In this document: one piece after another, positions 27,002 through 36,947 of the stretch
Position numbering within the stretch: the first letter of the stretch is position 1
Layout of the letters: each line of letters begins with the position of its first letter
Assembly: GCF_014648315.1 (NCBI RefSeq)
Contig: NZ_BMQW01000003.1
Location: forward strand, 248,001-312,000
DNA from: Shewanella ulleungensis
GTDB lineage: Bacteria > Pseudomonadota > Gammaproteobacteria > Enterobacterales > Shewanellaceae
Direction of reading: 5' to 3'
DNA length: 64,000 nucleotides
Program-made: the position numbers and the translations under genes
Notes under the pieces: model-generated
Database searches by the model: none
What the model was told of the DNA's origin: nothing
Seen by the model: only the letters and a program-made list of their open reading frames with translations

Positions 27002-29161
27002 TTAGAAGTTGTAAATGGCTTCTATACCAAAGCTACGCGGTTTATTGGGTTGACGAGCAAGATCTGTGACACCGTCAGCAACCATGAATAAGTCTTCTAT
27101 GCTTCGCTCATCAGTGAGGTTGTCTACATAAGCTTGAATTGTCCATTGTTCAGATTTAATCCCAACACCGAGATTTAATGTAGTTGAAGATGATGAACGA
27201 ATGTCTGCGATATCGATAGAAAATGATTGCGGTCCAACAACTTGAATATCAGCGCGTGACAATAACGCCCACTCACCATTGAGTTGATAGTGGTGATTCA
27301 TCGACAGTGCATAGTTGTAATCGGCGACATAAAACTGCGTGTATCCGACCAGTTCTGGCTGACGGTCAAACTCTTTGATTTCAGAGTCGACAATACCTGC
27401 ACTGAAACGCAGATCTAAGTTATCGGTTACTGCAAGATCTGCTTCGAGTTCAATACCTTTTGTTTCAACTTTATCGATAGACAGGTTTTCTAGGGTAAAT
27501 GTGTCGACATTAAATTGAGTGATTTGTGCATTTGACTGATCTATCCAGAACACTGCGCCATTTAGGGTTAAGCGGTCATCAAATAAACTCGATTTAAAGC
27601 CAGTTTCATAACTGTCTGACACTTCTTGGTCAAATGAGCGGCTAATGCCCTCTGCGGGTTCATTAAAACCGCCGCTTCTAAAACCTTTTGAATAACCAGC
27701 GTATAGCAATAAGTCATCGGTTGCTTGATAGGCAAGTGTTGCTTTAGGCTGCCATTGGCTAAATGTATTTTTAGCAAAGGTGTCATCACGCGCGCTTGGG
27801 TCATAGGATTCACGCTTGTCTTCGTCGTAGCGTAATGCGGTGGTTAACTCGAGTTTGTCCGTAATATCGTAGTTAGTTTGTCCAGACAGGGCCCATGCTT
27901 TGCTGCTATTTTTGTCAGCAATGGTGAAAAACAGGCTATCGTCATTAAAGTCTGAGCGAGACTGTGCGGTATCACCGGCAAAATCATCAAAGAAGTTAAT
28001 GGTGTTGTCGCGTTGTTTATCTTGATAAAAAGCAGAAACAGCCCATCTTAAAGCTTGATCGCCACGAGAGGTAAAGCGTGACTCGATAGTGAATGATTCA
28101 ATGTCATACAGCCCTTCGGTGGCAAATGGTGCTCTAAAAAAGCCATCTTCATCAATGAATGTGGCATCAGCGGAGTAATCTCCATCATAAAAATGTTCGT
28201 TTTCTGATCCGCTATATGCAGTGATAAAGTCAAATGTGCCTAAATCGTACTCTTGGGTTAATTTAGCGCTTAATTCGTAAACATCACGTTGGTCATTATT
28301 ATCAATGTTTTGCGAAGTCGGTAAGTCAAAATCTTCTGTGCTGTCTTCGGACACGTTCTGATAATAGGCAAATCCCGCATCAGAGGTGGTATAGCGTCCT
28401 TTGAGGTTTAAGCTTGTGTCTTCAAACAAATCAAATTGAAGTTGTGCAAACGCTGAGTCCTCTGACATATAATCTGCTTCATCATCTAAGAAGACATTAT
28501 CAATTAATCCGTCGCTATTTTTGGTATAACCACCAACTCGGAAAAAAGCACTATCTTGTTCATTTAGCGACCCAGATACCACTCCACTCATGTTGTAGGT
28601 GTTGCCATTACCATAAGAGCCTTTGACTGAGCCTTCAATATCTTCTGTCGGTATTTTTGTGGTGACAATCACTGCACCGCCAATTGCGCCCTTACCGTAT
28701 AGCGCGCCTTGAGCACCCCGCATAACTTCAATACGTTCTATATCGACCAAATCTTGATTGATAAATTCTAAATCAGGAGCCGTAACGCCATCTACGACAA
28801 AGGCGAGTGGGGCATCACCCACCTGAGGGGTAATTAATCCTCGTATAGTGATGCGAGCAAGCCCCGGGCGAAAATTATCTAATTGGCTCAAATTAGGCGT
28901 CATATCGGCCACATCACGAAAGTTAGTAATGCGCTGATTCTCAATCATTTCTGCACTAAAAGCGGTAACGGAATCGGGCACGTTTTGTAAGGTTTCGACA
29001 CGACCTCGAGCAGTAATAGAGATCCTTTCTACGCCACTGGTGTCAATTGTTTCTACTTGAGATGGGTTGTCCTCAGCTAATAATGGGGAACTTATCGCCA
29101 TTGAGATAGCAGCAGCAACAAAAGATTTTTTTGTAAATAGAGTCTGGGTATATGGGGTCAT
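27002..29161 (-). CDS. TonB-dependent outer-membrane receptor
   Basis: A 719-residue receptor: signal peptide (about 1-29), a possible TonB box in VERISITARG, a plug domain (NVPDSVTAFSAEMI, RGLITPQVGDAPLAFVVDG, VMRGAQGALYGKGAIGG) and a 22-strand barrel ending in IEAIYNF with the expected C-terminal Phe. The plug lacks siderophore-specific features, and the genes after it are a heterocycle permease and DUF917, so I infer a non-iron substrate. The ATG follows GAGGGAACGCC. Divergent from the Lrp-type regulator. Confidence 0.9.
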   Translation of the reverse strand: MTPYTQTLFTKKSFVAAAISMAISSPLLAEDNPSQVETIDTSGVERISITARGRVETLQNVPDSVTAFSAEMIENQRITNFRDVADMTPNLSQLDNFRPGLARITIRGLITPQVGDAPLAFVVDGVTAPDLEFINQDLVDIERIEVMRGAQGALYGKGAIGGAVIVTTKIPTEDIEGSVKGSYGNGNTYNMSGVVSGSLNEQDSAFFRVGGYTKNSDGLIDNVFLDDEADYMSEDSAFAQLQFDLFEDTSLNLKGRYTTSDAGFAYYQNVSEDSTEDFDLPTSQNIDNNDQRDVYELSAKLTQEYDLGTFDFITAYSGSENEHFYDGDYSADATFIDEDGFFRAPFATEGLYDIESFTIESRFTSRGDQALRWAVSAFYQDKQRDNTINFFDDFAGDTAQSRSDFNDDSLFFTIADKNSSKAWALSGQTNYDITDKLELTTALRYDEDKRESYDPSARDDTFAKNTFSQWQPKATLAYQATDDLLLYAGYSKGFRSGGFNEPAEGISRSFDQEVSDSYETGFKSSLFDDRLTLNGAVFWIDQSNAQITQFNVDTFTLENLSIDKVETKGIELEADLAVTDNLDLRFSAGIVDSEIKEFDRQPELVGYTQFYVADYNYALSMNHHYQLNGEWALLSRADIQVVGPQSFSIDIADIRSSSSTTLNLGVGIKSEQWTIQAYVDNLTDERSIEDLFMVADGVTDLARQPNKPRSFGIEAIYNF

Positions 29162-29382
29162 GGCGTTCCCTCTCGAAGTTATATTAGTCGTATGTAATCG
29201 TAATAAAATTGTTAAATAAATTATCTACAACCATTCTGGGACTTTGTCTGCAAAATAATATTTTGTAATTAGGGTTAAATTCGAAAATTTTGTAGCGCTT
29301 TTGTATTAAATAACCTTGTTTTTGCAAATTAATTGGCAATGATTCAGTATAGGAAGTAGCACAAATTCAGTGGGTAGATGCA

Positions 29383-29922
29383 ATGAAGAAGAAATTGAAG
29401 ATTGACAGTTACAACAAAAAAATATTATCCACCTTGCACCTAGAAGGTGCGTTAACCAATATTGAATTAGCTGAAAGAGTGAACTTATCGCCTAGCGCCT
29501 GTTTTCAGAGAGTTAAAGCATTAAAAGAGGCGGGCTACTTTAGAAATTTACATGCAGACATTAACTTAGATCAGCTTTGTGAGCATGTGTTGGCATACAT
29601 TGAATTTACCTTAGAAGATAATAGTGCACCATCGAGAAGACGATTTGTTAGCCGTATTCACGAAATCCCTGAAATTATGGATTGTATGCAATTGAGTGGT
29701 GATGTGGATTATATTTCGTTAAGTTGTTTTCCTAACCTTAAAAAGCTTAATGAAATCTGCTCTGGATTAAGTGACCAAACTGATTTGAGGATCAAACACA
29801 TCAAAACTCGTATTGTGCTTGAACGTGCTAAATGGTTTTTAGGTTATCCATTATCAAAGTTGAAATGGTTAGATGACGAAAAGTTTGATGGCGAGATGAT
29901 TTCTGAAAGAGTCAGTATTTAA
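29383..29922 (+). CDS. Lrp/AsnC-family transcriptional regulator
   Basis: A 179-residue regulator with an N-terminal winged helix (YNKKILSTLHLEGALTNIELAERVNLSPSACFQRVKAL) and a C-terminal RAM ligand domain (VLAYIEFTLEDN, IPEIMDCMQLSGDVDYI). Slightly longer than Lrp (164). It is divergent from the TonB receptor operon across 221 bp and is the obvious candidate to control it in response to its small-molecule ligand (inference). The start at 29383 has only a weak ribosome binding site. Confidence 0.9.
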   Translation: MKKKLKIDSYNKKILSTLHLEGALTNIELAERVNLSPSACFQRVKALKEAGYFRNLHADINLDQLCEHVLAYIEFTLEDNSAPSRRRFVSRIHEIPEIMDCMQLSGDVDYISLSCFPNLKKLNEICSGLSDQTDLRIKHIKTRIVLERAKWFLGYPLSKLKWLDDEKFDGEMISERVSI

Positions 29923-29978
29923 ATGAACAGTTCACCAGCAAGTTAACTGTTCATTTATTAGGATTTTTATTTGTGATG

Positions 29979-30593
29979 TTATATTAATGTGGTTAACAAT
30001 GAATAAGCCACTATCAGCATGATAACGCCTACTAAACTGTCAATTAAACGCTGTACGTTAGGCGTTCCAAGCCAAGGGGCGAGTTTAGCTGCACCAAATG
30101 CAATGGTGTAAAACCAAAGTATTGATGCCAACATGGTACCAATAGCAAATGCCCATTTTTCGTTGCCATCAAAAGTGCCTCCCACACTGCCTAGGATCAT
30201 TACAGTATCTAAATATACATGGGGGTTTAGCAGGGTCACGGCAAAGGTGGTGCCGATAATTTTTTTACGACTAGTGGTCGCCGTAATATGTGTTGCAACT
30301 GAGTATTGATTTATCCATACACTTTTAAATGATATCGCGGCATAAACCACTAAAAAAGATACGCCTCCCCAACCTATAAGCAACATTAACCATTCACTAC
30401 TGGCGATTAATTTTCCTCCGCCAAAAATACCAAGGCCAATCAATAACACATCACACAACATGCAAATTGTTGCCGCTAGAAAATGATGATTACGCTTTAT
30501 GCCTTGGCTTAATATGTATGAGTTTTGTGCGCCTATAGGAATAATCATCCCTAATCCGAGAATAAGCCCTTGAAATAATGCAGAAGTCGTCAT
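29979..30593 (-). CDS. argO: LysE/ArgO-family amino-acid exporter
   Basis: An inner-membrane exporter of arginine (and canavanine) in the family. About 204 residues and 6 transmembrane segments. Motifs FQGLILGLGMIIPIGAQNSYILSQGIKRNHH and LLNPHVYLDTVMILGSVGG match E. coli ArgO closely. I prefer the ATG at 30593 (MTTSALFQG); a TTG at 30611 is in frame but unlikely. Divergent from argP, its known activator in E. coli, which strengthens the call. Confidence 0.9.
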   Translation of the reverse strand: MTTSALFQGLILGLGMIIPIGAQNSYILSQGIKRNHHFLAATICMLCDVLLIGLGIFGGGKLIASSEWLMLLIGWGGVSFLVVYAAISFKSVWINQYSVATHITATTSRKKIIGTTFAVTLLNPHVYLDTVMILGSVGGTFDGNEKWAFAIGTMLASILWFYTIAFGAAKLAPWLGTPNVQRLIDSLVGVIMLIVAYSLLTTLI

Positions 30594-30748
30594 GAGTTTA
30601 CTGTTTACCAATAATGTAAAGAGTGGCTAAATTATCAGACCCCACCATATAAGTTAAATTAATAATTTTTCTGTAGAATAAGAAAAACTAATGAAAGGTG
30701 TTTGGATTCTGTTTACGATAGCGTTTACAGATACAATGAATAGGGAAA

Positions 30749-31645
30749 ATGATGAGCAAATTAGATTATAAGTTACTGCTAGCATTGAGCTGTGTCATAA
30801 AAGAACAAAGCTTTGAGCGCGCAGCGGATATCTTGTTTTTATCACAATCTGCAGTTTCGCAAAGGATTAAACAGTTAGAGCAACAATTTGCTCAGCCAGT
30901 ACTCATTAGAAGTCAGCCTATTAAAGCTACTGATTTAGGTAAGCAGCTTTTAAAGCATTATTATCAAGTCGTGCAACTTGAGGCTGATTTGCTACCAAGT
31001 GCGATGCCACATTCACCTCAAACACCGTTAACTTTGAATATTGCCACTAATGCAGACACCCTCGCTACTTGGCTTATTCCGGCAATCGCCCCAGTGATTA
31101 AGTCGCATTTGGTAGAGATAAATCTATTAATGGAAGGTGAAGAACGTACGATTAATCGATTAAAAGATGGCCAAGCTTTTGGTGCCATTTCTGTGCAATC
31201 GACACCAATTAAGGGTTGCCAATTAACTCGTTTGGGCTGTGTTGACTATCTATTAGTTGCATCGCCTGAATTTAGTCGTCATTACTTTCCTGACGGAATT
31301 AGTGCTGAAAGCCTTAGAAAAGCTCCTGGTATTGCGTTTGATCACAAGGACAATATGCACACTCGATATATTCAACAACATTTTGGTTTGATGCAAGGTG
31401 AATACCCGTTACATGCTGTTCGTTCATCAGAAGCGTTTGTGACCATGGCTAAACATGGTGCAGCTTATTGTTTAGTGCCTAAAACGCAAATTAAACCAGA
31501 GTTAGCGTCAGGTGAGTTAGTGCATATTTGTAAAGACCACATCATCACAGAAACCCTTTACTGGCATCATTGGATTTTACTTAAAGGTGTCTACAAAGAG
31601 ATCTCAGATGCCATTGTTATCCATGCTCAATCGATATTAGATTAA
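30749..31645 (+). CDS. argP: LysR-family regulator ArgP (IciA)
   Basis: A 298-residue LysR regulator whose N-terminal helix-turn-helix reads FERAADILFLSQSAVSQRIKQLEQQ, followed by the ligand domain. E. coli ArgP activates argO with arginine and is blocked by lysine; the divergent argO here supports the same role. ATG at 30749 or the next codon at 30752 could be the start; GGGAAA lies upstream. Convergent with bioA. Confidence 0.9.
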   Translation: MMSKLDYKLLLALSCVIKEQSFERAADILFLSQSAVSQRIKQLEQQFAQPVLIRSQPIKATDLGKQLLKHYYQVVQLEADLLPSAMPHSPQTPLTLNIATNADTLATWLIPAIAPVIKSHLVEINLLMEGEERTINRLKDGQAFGAISVQSTPIKGCQLTRLGCVDYLLVASPEFSRHYFPDGISAESLRKAPGIAFDHKDNMHTRYIQQHFGLMQGEYPLHAVRSSEAFVTMAKHGAAYCLVPKTQIKPELASGELVHICKDHIITETLYWHHWILLKGVYKEISDAIVIHAQSILD

Positions 31646-31703
31646 CCCAGTCTGAAATCAATTAAGCCTCAGGTTAAACAAGCTTGTGTGAATAAAGTGT
31701 TCA

Positions 31704-33038
31704 CTATCCATGACTAATCAAGGTTTGGTTATTCTTGTTAGGGACGATTGTGTCAGCAACAACCAGCATTGCAGAGGTTAATCGGGTTAACTGTTCTTCA
31801 GTAATAGTGTAAGGCGGCATAATGTAAATATAGCGGCTAAAAGGTCTCACCCATACGCCTAACTCAACAAACGCTTTTTGCAAGGTTGCAGTGTTTACTG
31901 ACGAACGCATTTCGATTACGCCGACGCTGCCAAGTACTCGTACATCTTTGACTTGTGTTGATTTCATCGCAGCAGGCAAGGTGTGTAATAGATGCGTTTC
32001 AATGTCTTTAACTTGCTGAATCCACTCGCCCGTAAGCAATAAATCTAAACTGGCGGTTGCAGCTGCGCAGGCAAGTGGGTTACCCATAAAGGTTGGCCCG
32101 TGCATAAATACCCCAGCGGGTGAGTCACTAATGCCACTAGCAACTTCGTCACTGCATAAGGTGGCTGCGAGGCTAATATATCCCCCAGTTAAGGCTTTAC
32201 CTACACATAAAATATCAGCTTCGATATTGGCATGTTCATAAGCGAATAGGGTGCCAGTACGGCCAAATCCGGTCGCTATTTCGTCTAAAATCAGTAGAAC
32301 ATCGTATTGGTCGCAAAGTTGGCGTAATTTGGTTAAATAAGCTGCTGAGTAAAAACGCATTGCCCCAGCACCTTGCATTATAGGTTCGATAATCACAGCG
32401 GCAATGTCTTGATGGTATTGAGTAAAGGCCGTCTCTAATGCGTCATTGTCGATTTGATTGAGTGGTTCATCAAACTTAGACGTGGGTGCAGGAATAAAGA
32501 CTTGTTTAGTGACGTTGTTACCGAACATAGTATGCATGCCACCGTCAGGATCGCATACACTCATTGCTGCAAAAGTATCGCCGTGATAACCACTTTTCAC
32601 GGTCATAATCCTTTGTTTTTGCGGCTTGCTGCGCCCCTGCCAATATTGCAATGCCATTTTTAAAGCAACTTCGACGGCAATTGAGCCAGAGTCAGCCAGG
32701 AAAACCTTAGTTAAGTTATCGCTGGTCATCTGCACTAAGCGTTTTGAGGTTTCAATGGCTGGCTGGTGGGTGATGCCGCCAAACATCACATGACTCAGTT
32801 GTGATAACTGTTTTTGCATAGCGGCTAAAATGGTCGGATGACTGTAACCGTGTACACATGACCACCACGAACTGGTACCGTCGATCAGTACTTTTCCATT
32901 GTCTAACGTTAGCTCACAACCTTGGGCAGAAACAACACCATATACAGGCAGAGACTGGGTCATAGAGGTATAAGGATGCCAAATATGTTGTGCATCAAAA
33001 GCGAAGTCGATGGTGGTATTTGTGTCTAGAAATGCCAT
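31704..33038 (-). CDS. bioA: Adenosylmethionine-8-amino-7-oxononanoate aminotransferase
   Basis: PLP enzyme that converts KAPA to DAPA with SAM as amino donor, the third step of biotin synthesis. About 444 residues from ATG at 33038 (MAFLDTNTTIDFAFD); a GTG at 33065 is an alternative. Motifs include HIWHPYTSM, STSSWWSCVHGY-like GTSSWWSCVHGYSHP, DEIATGFGRTG and the PLP lysine in CVGKALTGGYISLAAT. Divergent from bioBFCD across a short regulatory gap. Confidence 0.95.
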   Translation of the reverse strand: MAFLDTNTTIDFAFDAQHIWHPYTSMTQSLPVYGVVSAQGCELTLDNGKVLIDGTSSWWSCVHGYSHPTILAAMQKQLSQLSHVMFGGITHQPAIETSKRLVQMTSDNLTKVFLADSGSIAVEVALKMALQYWQGRSKPQKQRIMTVKSGYHGDTFAAMSVCDPDGGMHTMFGNNVTKQVFIPAPTSKFDEPLNQIDNDALETAFTQYHQDIAAVIIEPIMQGAGAMRFYSAAYLTKLRQLCDQYDVLLILDEIATGFGRTGTLFAYEHANIEADILCVGKALTGGYISLAATLCSDEVASGISDSPAGVFMHGPTFMGNPLACAAATASLDLLLTGEWIQQVKDIETHLLHTLPAAMKSTQVKDVRVLGSVGVIEMRSSVNTATLQKAFVELGVWVRPFSRYIYIMPPYTITEEQLTRLTSAMLVVADTIVPNKNNQTLISHG

Positions 33039-33065
33039 AATTATAGATGCTCTTTTTTTAATCAC

Positions 33066-33098
33066 TTGTATAGTGCGAAGTGTCTGCTGCGTTGACAG
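33066..33098. promoter_or_regulatory. Degenerate BirA-operator-like dyad
   Basis: TTGTATAGT (33066-33074), 15-bp spacer, CGTTGACAG (33090-33098). Compared with the gammaproteobacterial BirA consensus TTGTAAACC-N14/15-GGTTTACAA, each half matches 6 of 9 bases and spacing is right. It overlaps the bioB -35 box, the expected place for repression. Confidence 0.35.
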
Positions 33099-33119
33099 TT
33101 TACGGGCTCAGGGTATCCT
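33092..33119 (+). promoter_or_regulatory. Promoter of bioBFCD
   Basis: TTGACA (33092-33097), 16-bp spacer, TATCCT (33114-33119), about 33 nt before the bioB start codon. The -35 box is a perfect consensus. Confidence 0.65.
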
Positions 33120-33152
33120 AGCCAACATAAAATCAAAATAAAGGATTGATCC

Positions 33153-34205
33153 ATGTCGTTAGCTGAAGTTCGTCACAATTGGCAAAAAGCTGAAATCGAA
33201 GCATTGTTTGCATTGCCTATGAATGATTTACTGTTTAAAGCACACAGTATTCATCGTGAGACGTTTGACCCTAACGAAGTACAGATCAGCCGCCTTTTGT
33301 CGATTAAGACAGGTGCTTGCCCTGAGGATTGTAAATACTGCCCACAAAGCGCACGTTACGACACAGGTTTAGAGAAAGAACGTTTACTTGAAATTGAAAA
33401 AGTACTCACAGAAGCCAAAAGTGCAAAAGCCGCTGGAGCATCACGTTTTTGTATGGGCGCTGCTTGGCGAAACCCACGCGACAAAGACATGCCATATTTG
33501 ACCCAAATGGTTAAAGATGTGCGCGCATTAGGCATGGAAACATGCATGACATTAGGCATGTTATCATCAGAACAAGCCGACAAATTGGCCGATGCAGGTT
33601 TAGATTACTACAACCATAACTTGGATACTTCGCCTGAATATTACGGTGATGTTATCACCACCCGAACTTATCAAAGTCGTTTAGACACGTTAACAAACGT
33701 CCGCGCATCAGGTATGAAAGTCTGTTCAGGCGGGATTGTTGGTATGGGGGAAAAAGCCACTGATCGTGCTGGATTATTGCAGCAATTGGCAAACCTAGAG
33801 CAACATCCTGATTCCGTGCCAATCAATATGTTAGTTAAAGTAGCGGGCACACCGTTTGAAAAATTAGATGATCTTGATCCACTTGAGTTTGTGCGCACGA
33901 TTGCCGTTGCACGTATTTTAATGCCTAAGTCGCGGGTGCGTTTGTCTGCGGGGCGTGAAAATATGAGTGATGAACTGCAATCGATGTGTTTCTTTGCTGG
34001 TGCTAACTCTATTTTCTATGGTTGTAAGTTACTGACAACACCAAATCCAGAAGAAAATGATGACATGAGCCTTTTCCGTCGTTTGGGTTTACATCCAGAG
34101 CAAGGCCCGCAAGCTAACATTGAATCAGACAGTGCACTGTTAGCCAAAGCCAGTGCCAAACAAGATAAATCGACTAAGCAGTTTTTTGATGCCGCAGCGC
34201 TGTAA
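33153..34205 (+). CDS. bioB: Biotin synthase
   Basis: Radical-SAM enzyme that inserts sulfur into dethiobiotin. Length is 350 residues. The SAM-cluster motif is CPEDCKYC (CX3CX2C). Further conserved blocks are [22 protein letters not shown] and the late RLSAGRE (Arg ligand of the auxiliary 2Fe-2S cluster). The ATG follows AAAGGATTGATCC. First gene of the bioBFCD operon. Confidence 0.98.
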   Translation: MSLAEVRHNWQKAEIEALFALPMNDLLFKAHSIHRETFDPNEVQISRLLSIKTGACPEDCKYCPQSARYDTGLEKERLLEIEKVLTEAKSAKAAGASRFCMGAAWRNPRDKDMPYLTQMVKDVRALGMETCMTLGMLSSEQADKLADAGLDYYNHNLDTSPEYYGDVITTRTYQSRLDTLTNVRASGMKVCSGGIVGMGEKATDRAGLLQQLANLEQHPDSVPINMLVKVAGTPFEKLDDLDPLEFVRTIAVARILMPKSRVRLSAGRENMSDELQSMCFFAGANSIFYGCKLLTTPNPEENDDMSLFRRLGLHPEQGPQANIESDSALLAKASAKQDKSTKQFFDAAAL

Positions 34206-34250
34206 TCTAATATGACATCATTCAGTCAGCCTGACATTGGAGAACATCCA

Positions 34251-35405
34251 ATGACATTGCGGATAAGTAAAGAACTTGCCGAATTTCAGGCTGCAGGATT
34301 GTTACGCCAACGACAGGTGTCGGTAACGACGCAACAATCAACATTGATTGATTTTAGCCATAATGACTATTTAGGTTTAGCCCACGAACCAGCGTTAGCA
34401 CAAGCACTTTACGACGGTGCAACTGCTTATGGTGTAGGTAGTCGGGCATCACCGCTTGTGAGTGGGTATAGTCAAGCTCATGTGGCGCTGGAACAACGTT
34501 TATGTGAGATTACCGGCCACCAAGCTTGTATGCTGTTTAGTTCAGGCTTTAGTGCTAATAGCGCATTAATGAATACCTTGTTTAACGCTGATGATACGGT
34601 CATTGCCGATAAGTTGGTGCACGCCTCAGTGATTGATGGCTTAAAAGACTGTGGTAGTAAAATTAGCCGCTTTTTGCATAATGACATCAACAGCGCAGCA
34701 CGTATTATTGAACGAAATCCCAATTCAGCCGTTGTCACCGAGAGTGTATTCAGTATGGATGGCGATGTAGCCCCCATTATTGAGCTATCTGATTTATGTA
34801 AGCAACATGGCTGTTGGCTTATTGTCGATGATGCCCATGGTTTTGGGGTATTACCAAGCTCGTTTGTTAATGCCAATAAAGTTGATATTCAAGTCGTCAC
34901 CTTTGGTAAAGCACTAGGGTGTCAAGGCGCAGCGATTCTAGCCTCAAAAGAGGTCATTGATTACTTGGTTGCAACTTGCCGTGAGTATATTTACTCGACC
35001 GCTTTAGCGCCAGCTAATGCTTATCTAACATTGGCTGCGATTAATTGGCAACACACTCACCCAGAATTATTGGCACAGTTAACAGCAAATATTGTGTTGT
35101 TTAGACAACTTGCATTAGCAAATAACATCAGTATTACGTCGTCTACCACCGCAATTCAGCCCATTATGATCGGCGATAATCATCACGTTATCGCGATTGC
35201 GCAGCAGTTAAAACAACAAGGCTTTATAGTCGGCGCAATTCGTTCGCCAACGGTGCCAAAAGGTCAAGCGCGTCTGCGTATTACTTTAAATGCACAGCAT
35301 AAAGCCGCTGATATTCAATCACTCGTGAACACCTTAACTCAGCTTATTCACCAGTACACTGATGCAAAGCAAGGTGCATTAGCACCGCAAGCCGTGACTA
35401 AATAA
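34251..35405 (+). CDS. bioF: 8-amino-7-oxononanoate synthase
   Basis: PLP enzyme that condenses pimeloyl-ACP (or CoA) with L-alanine to KAPA. About 384 residues from the ATG at 34251, which has TTGGAG 8 nt upstream; an ATG at 34212 would add 13 unconserved residues. Motifs FSHNDYLGLAHEP, GSRASPLVSGY, DDAHGFGVL and the PLP lysine in TFGKALGCQGA are present. Second gene of the operon. Confidence 0.95.
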   Translation: MTLRISKELAEFQAAGLLRQRQVSVTTQQSTLIDFSHNDYLGLAHEPALAQALYDGATAYGVGSRASPLVSGYSQAHVALEQRLCEITGHQACMLFSSGFSANSALMNTLFNADDTVIADKLVHASVIDGLKDCGSKISRFLHNDINSAARIIERNPNSAVVTESVFSMDGDVAPIIELSDLCKQHGCWLIVDDAHGFGVLPSSFVNANKVDIQVVTFGKALGCQGAAILASKEVIDYLVATCREYIYSTALAPANAYLTLAAINWQHTHPELLAQLTANIVLFRQLALANNISITSSTTAIQPIMIGDNHHVIAIAQQLKQQGFIVGAIRSPTVPKGQARLRITLNAQHKAADIQSLVNTLTQLIHQYTDAKQGALAPQAVTK

Positions 35406-35425
35406 ATTGTATCGATGAGACTCTC

Positions 35426-36190
35426 ATGACGTTAGATAATCCCGTGGCAAATAAGTTTTCAATCGCCGCATCTCATTACAAGCAACATGATGTATTACAA
35501 CGTATTACGGCTAAGCAATTATTAGGCCGTGCACATCTATGTGGCACCTTACTTGATGTAGGAGCTGGCCCTGGTACGAGTTTTAATGCTTGTAATGACG
35601 TTAAGCAAGTTGTGGCTGTTGATATCGCTCATGGCATGCTTAAGCAATTGTCTGAGCAACATCCCGATTATTTGCCTATTTGCAGTGATGCGCAGGTACT
35701 TGGATTGCAAAGCGCTGCTATCGACAGTATCTATTCCAACTTAGCCTTGCAATGGTGCCAAAACTTACCCCAAGCGTTTGTTGAGTTTCATCGAGTATTG
35801 CGACCCCGTGGCGAATGCCATCTCAGTGTGGTTGTTGATGGTAGCTTGGCTGAATTAAAAACATTGGGCTTTAGAGTGAATCAGTTTAATTCGGTATCGG
35901 CACTTAAGGCTGCGTTTATCTCATCTCAATATTCACCAAACAATTGGTTAAATATTGATATTCAGGTCGAGAGTATTAGGGTGTATTTTGATGATTTGCG
36001 CAGCTTGCTTTATTCAATAAAAGGCGTGGGTGCGTCGTTTGCTCAACAAGACGAAAACAATGTAACGCAACATCCTCCGCTCACTAAGCAACAATGGCAG
36101 CAACGTATTGCACTTGCTGAAACTATGCGTACCGATAAAGGCATTCCATTAACTTATCAAATTGCGTTTATCCGCGCTAAGCGAGGCTAG
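35426..36190 (+). CDS. bioC: Malonyl-ACP O-methyltransferase
   Basis: SAM-dependent methyltransferase that masks malonyl-ACP so that fatty-acid enzymes can make pimeloyl-ACP. Length is 254 residues; the SAM loop is LLDVGAGPGTS, followed by VVAVDIAHGML and SNLALQWCQNLPQAF as in BioC. Starts 20 nt after bioF. No bioH is seen nearby; it may lie elsewhere, as in many gammaproteobacteria. Confidence 0.93.
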   Translation: MTLDNPVANKFSIAASHYKQHDVLQRITAKQLLGRAHLCGTLLDVGAGPGTSFNACNDVKQVVAVDIAHGMLKQLSEQHPDYLPICSDAQVLGLQSAAIDSIYSNLALQWCQNLPQAFVEFHRVLRPRGECHLSVVVDGSLAELKTLGFRVNQFNSVSALKAAFISSQYSPNNWLNIDIQVESIRVYFDDLRSLLYSIKGVGASFAQQDENNVTQHPPLTKQQWQQRIALAETMRTDKGIPLTYQIAFIRAKRG

Positions 36191-36194
36191 TATC

Positions 36195-36932
36195 ATGTTG
36201 TATTTTGTGACGGGCACCGACACTGACAGTGGTAAAACGCTAATATCCACCGCTTTGTTAGTTAAAGCACAAGGGAAAAAATGCGGTTTTAAACCTATTG
36301 CTTCGGGTTGTGATGTGACTAAAGATGGTTTGCGAAATAGTGATGCGTTGATGTTAATGGCACAATCGAACATGGCTTTAACTTATCAAGAAGTTAATCC
36401 TATTAGCTTTGAACCAGCAATAGCTCCACATATTGCAGCCAAGCAAGTCAATCTAAGCCTTAGTGCGCAAAATGTACTTAATATAATGTTTCATCCAGCA
36501 ATGCTACATGCAGACTTTGCCTTGATAGAAGGCGCTGGTGGATGGCGCTTGCCGTTAGGTAATGGTGAGTATTTGTCAGATACGGTTAAATTGTTGCAAG
36601 CGAAACTTCTACAATCTTCACCCTCGAATAGTGAAAATACTCACTTGACTCAAGCAGTAAAGAAAAATGCGACTATTGAAGTTATTCTGGTTGTTGGGAT
36701 GAAATTAGGTTGTTTAAACCATGCTTTGTTAACGCAAGAAGCGCTACTTGCAGATGGTTTATGTATTGCTGGTTGGGTTGCCAATCAGGTTGATGCAGAT
36801 ATGGCGTTTATTGACGAGAATCTCGACAGTTTACAGCAAATGATGCACGCTCCATTTTTAGGTTATGTACCTTATCTGCCAAAACCGAGTGCAGAAAATG
36901 CTGCAAGATATCTACAATTACCAAAGCGTTAG
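36195..36932 (+). CDS. bioD: Dethiobiotin synthetase
   Basis: ATP-dependent carboxylation of DAPA to dethiobiotin. About 245 residues. P-loop in VTGTDTDSGKTLIST, EGAGGWRLPL as second signature. I chose the ATG at 36195 (MLYFVTGTDTD), 4 nt after the bioC stop with GCGAGG upstream; an upstream start at 36162 would overlap bioC and add unconserved residues. Last gene of the operon. Confidence 0.95.
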   Translation: MLYFVTGTDTDSGKTLISTALLVKAQGKKCGFKPIASGCDVTKDGLRNSDALMLMAQSNMALTYQEVNPISFEPAIAPHIAAKQVNLSLSAQNVLNIMFHPAMLHADFALIEGAGGWRLPLGNGEYLSDTVKLLQAKLLQSSPSNSENTHLTQAVKKNATIEVILVVGMKLGCLNHALLTQEALLADGLCIAGWVANQVDADMAFIDENLDSLQQMMHAPFLGYVPYLPKPSAENAARYLQLPKR

Positions 36933-36947
36933 TGATTAATATGAAGC

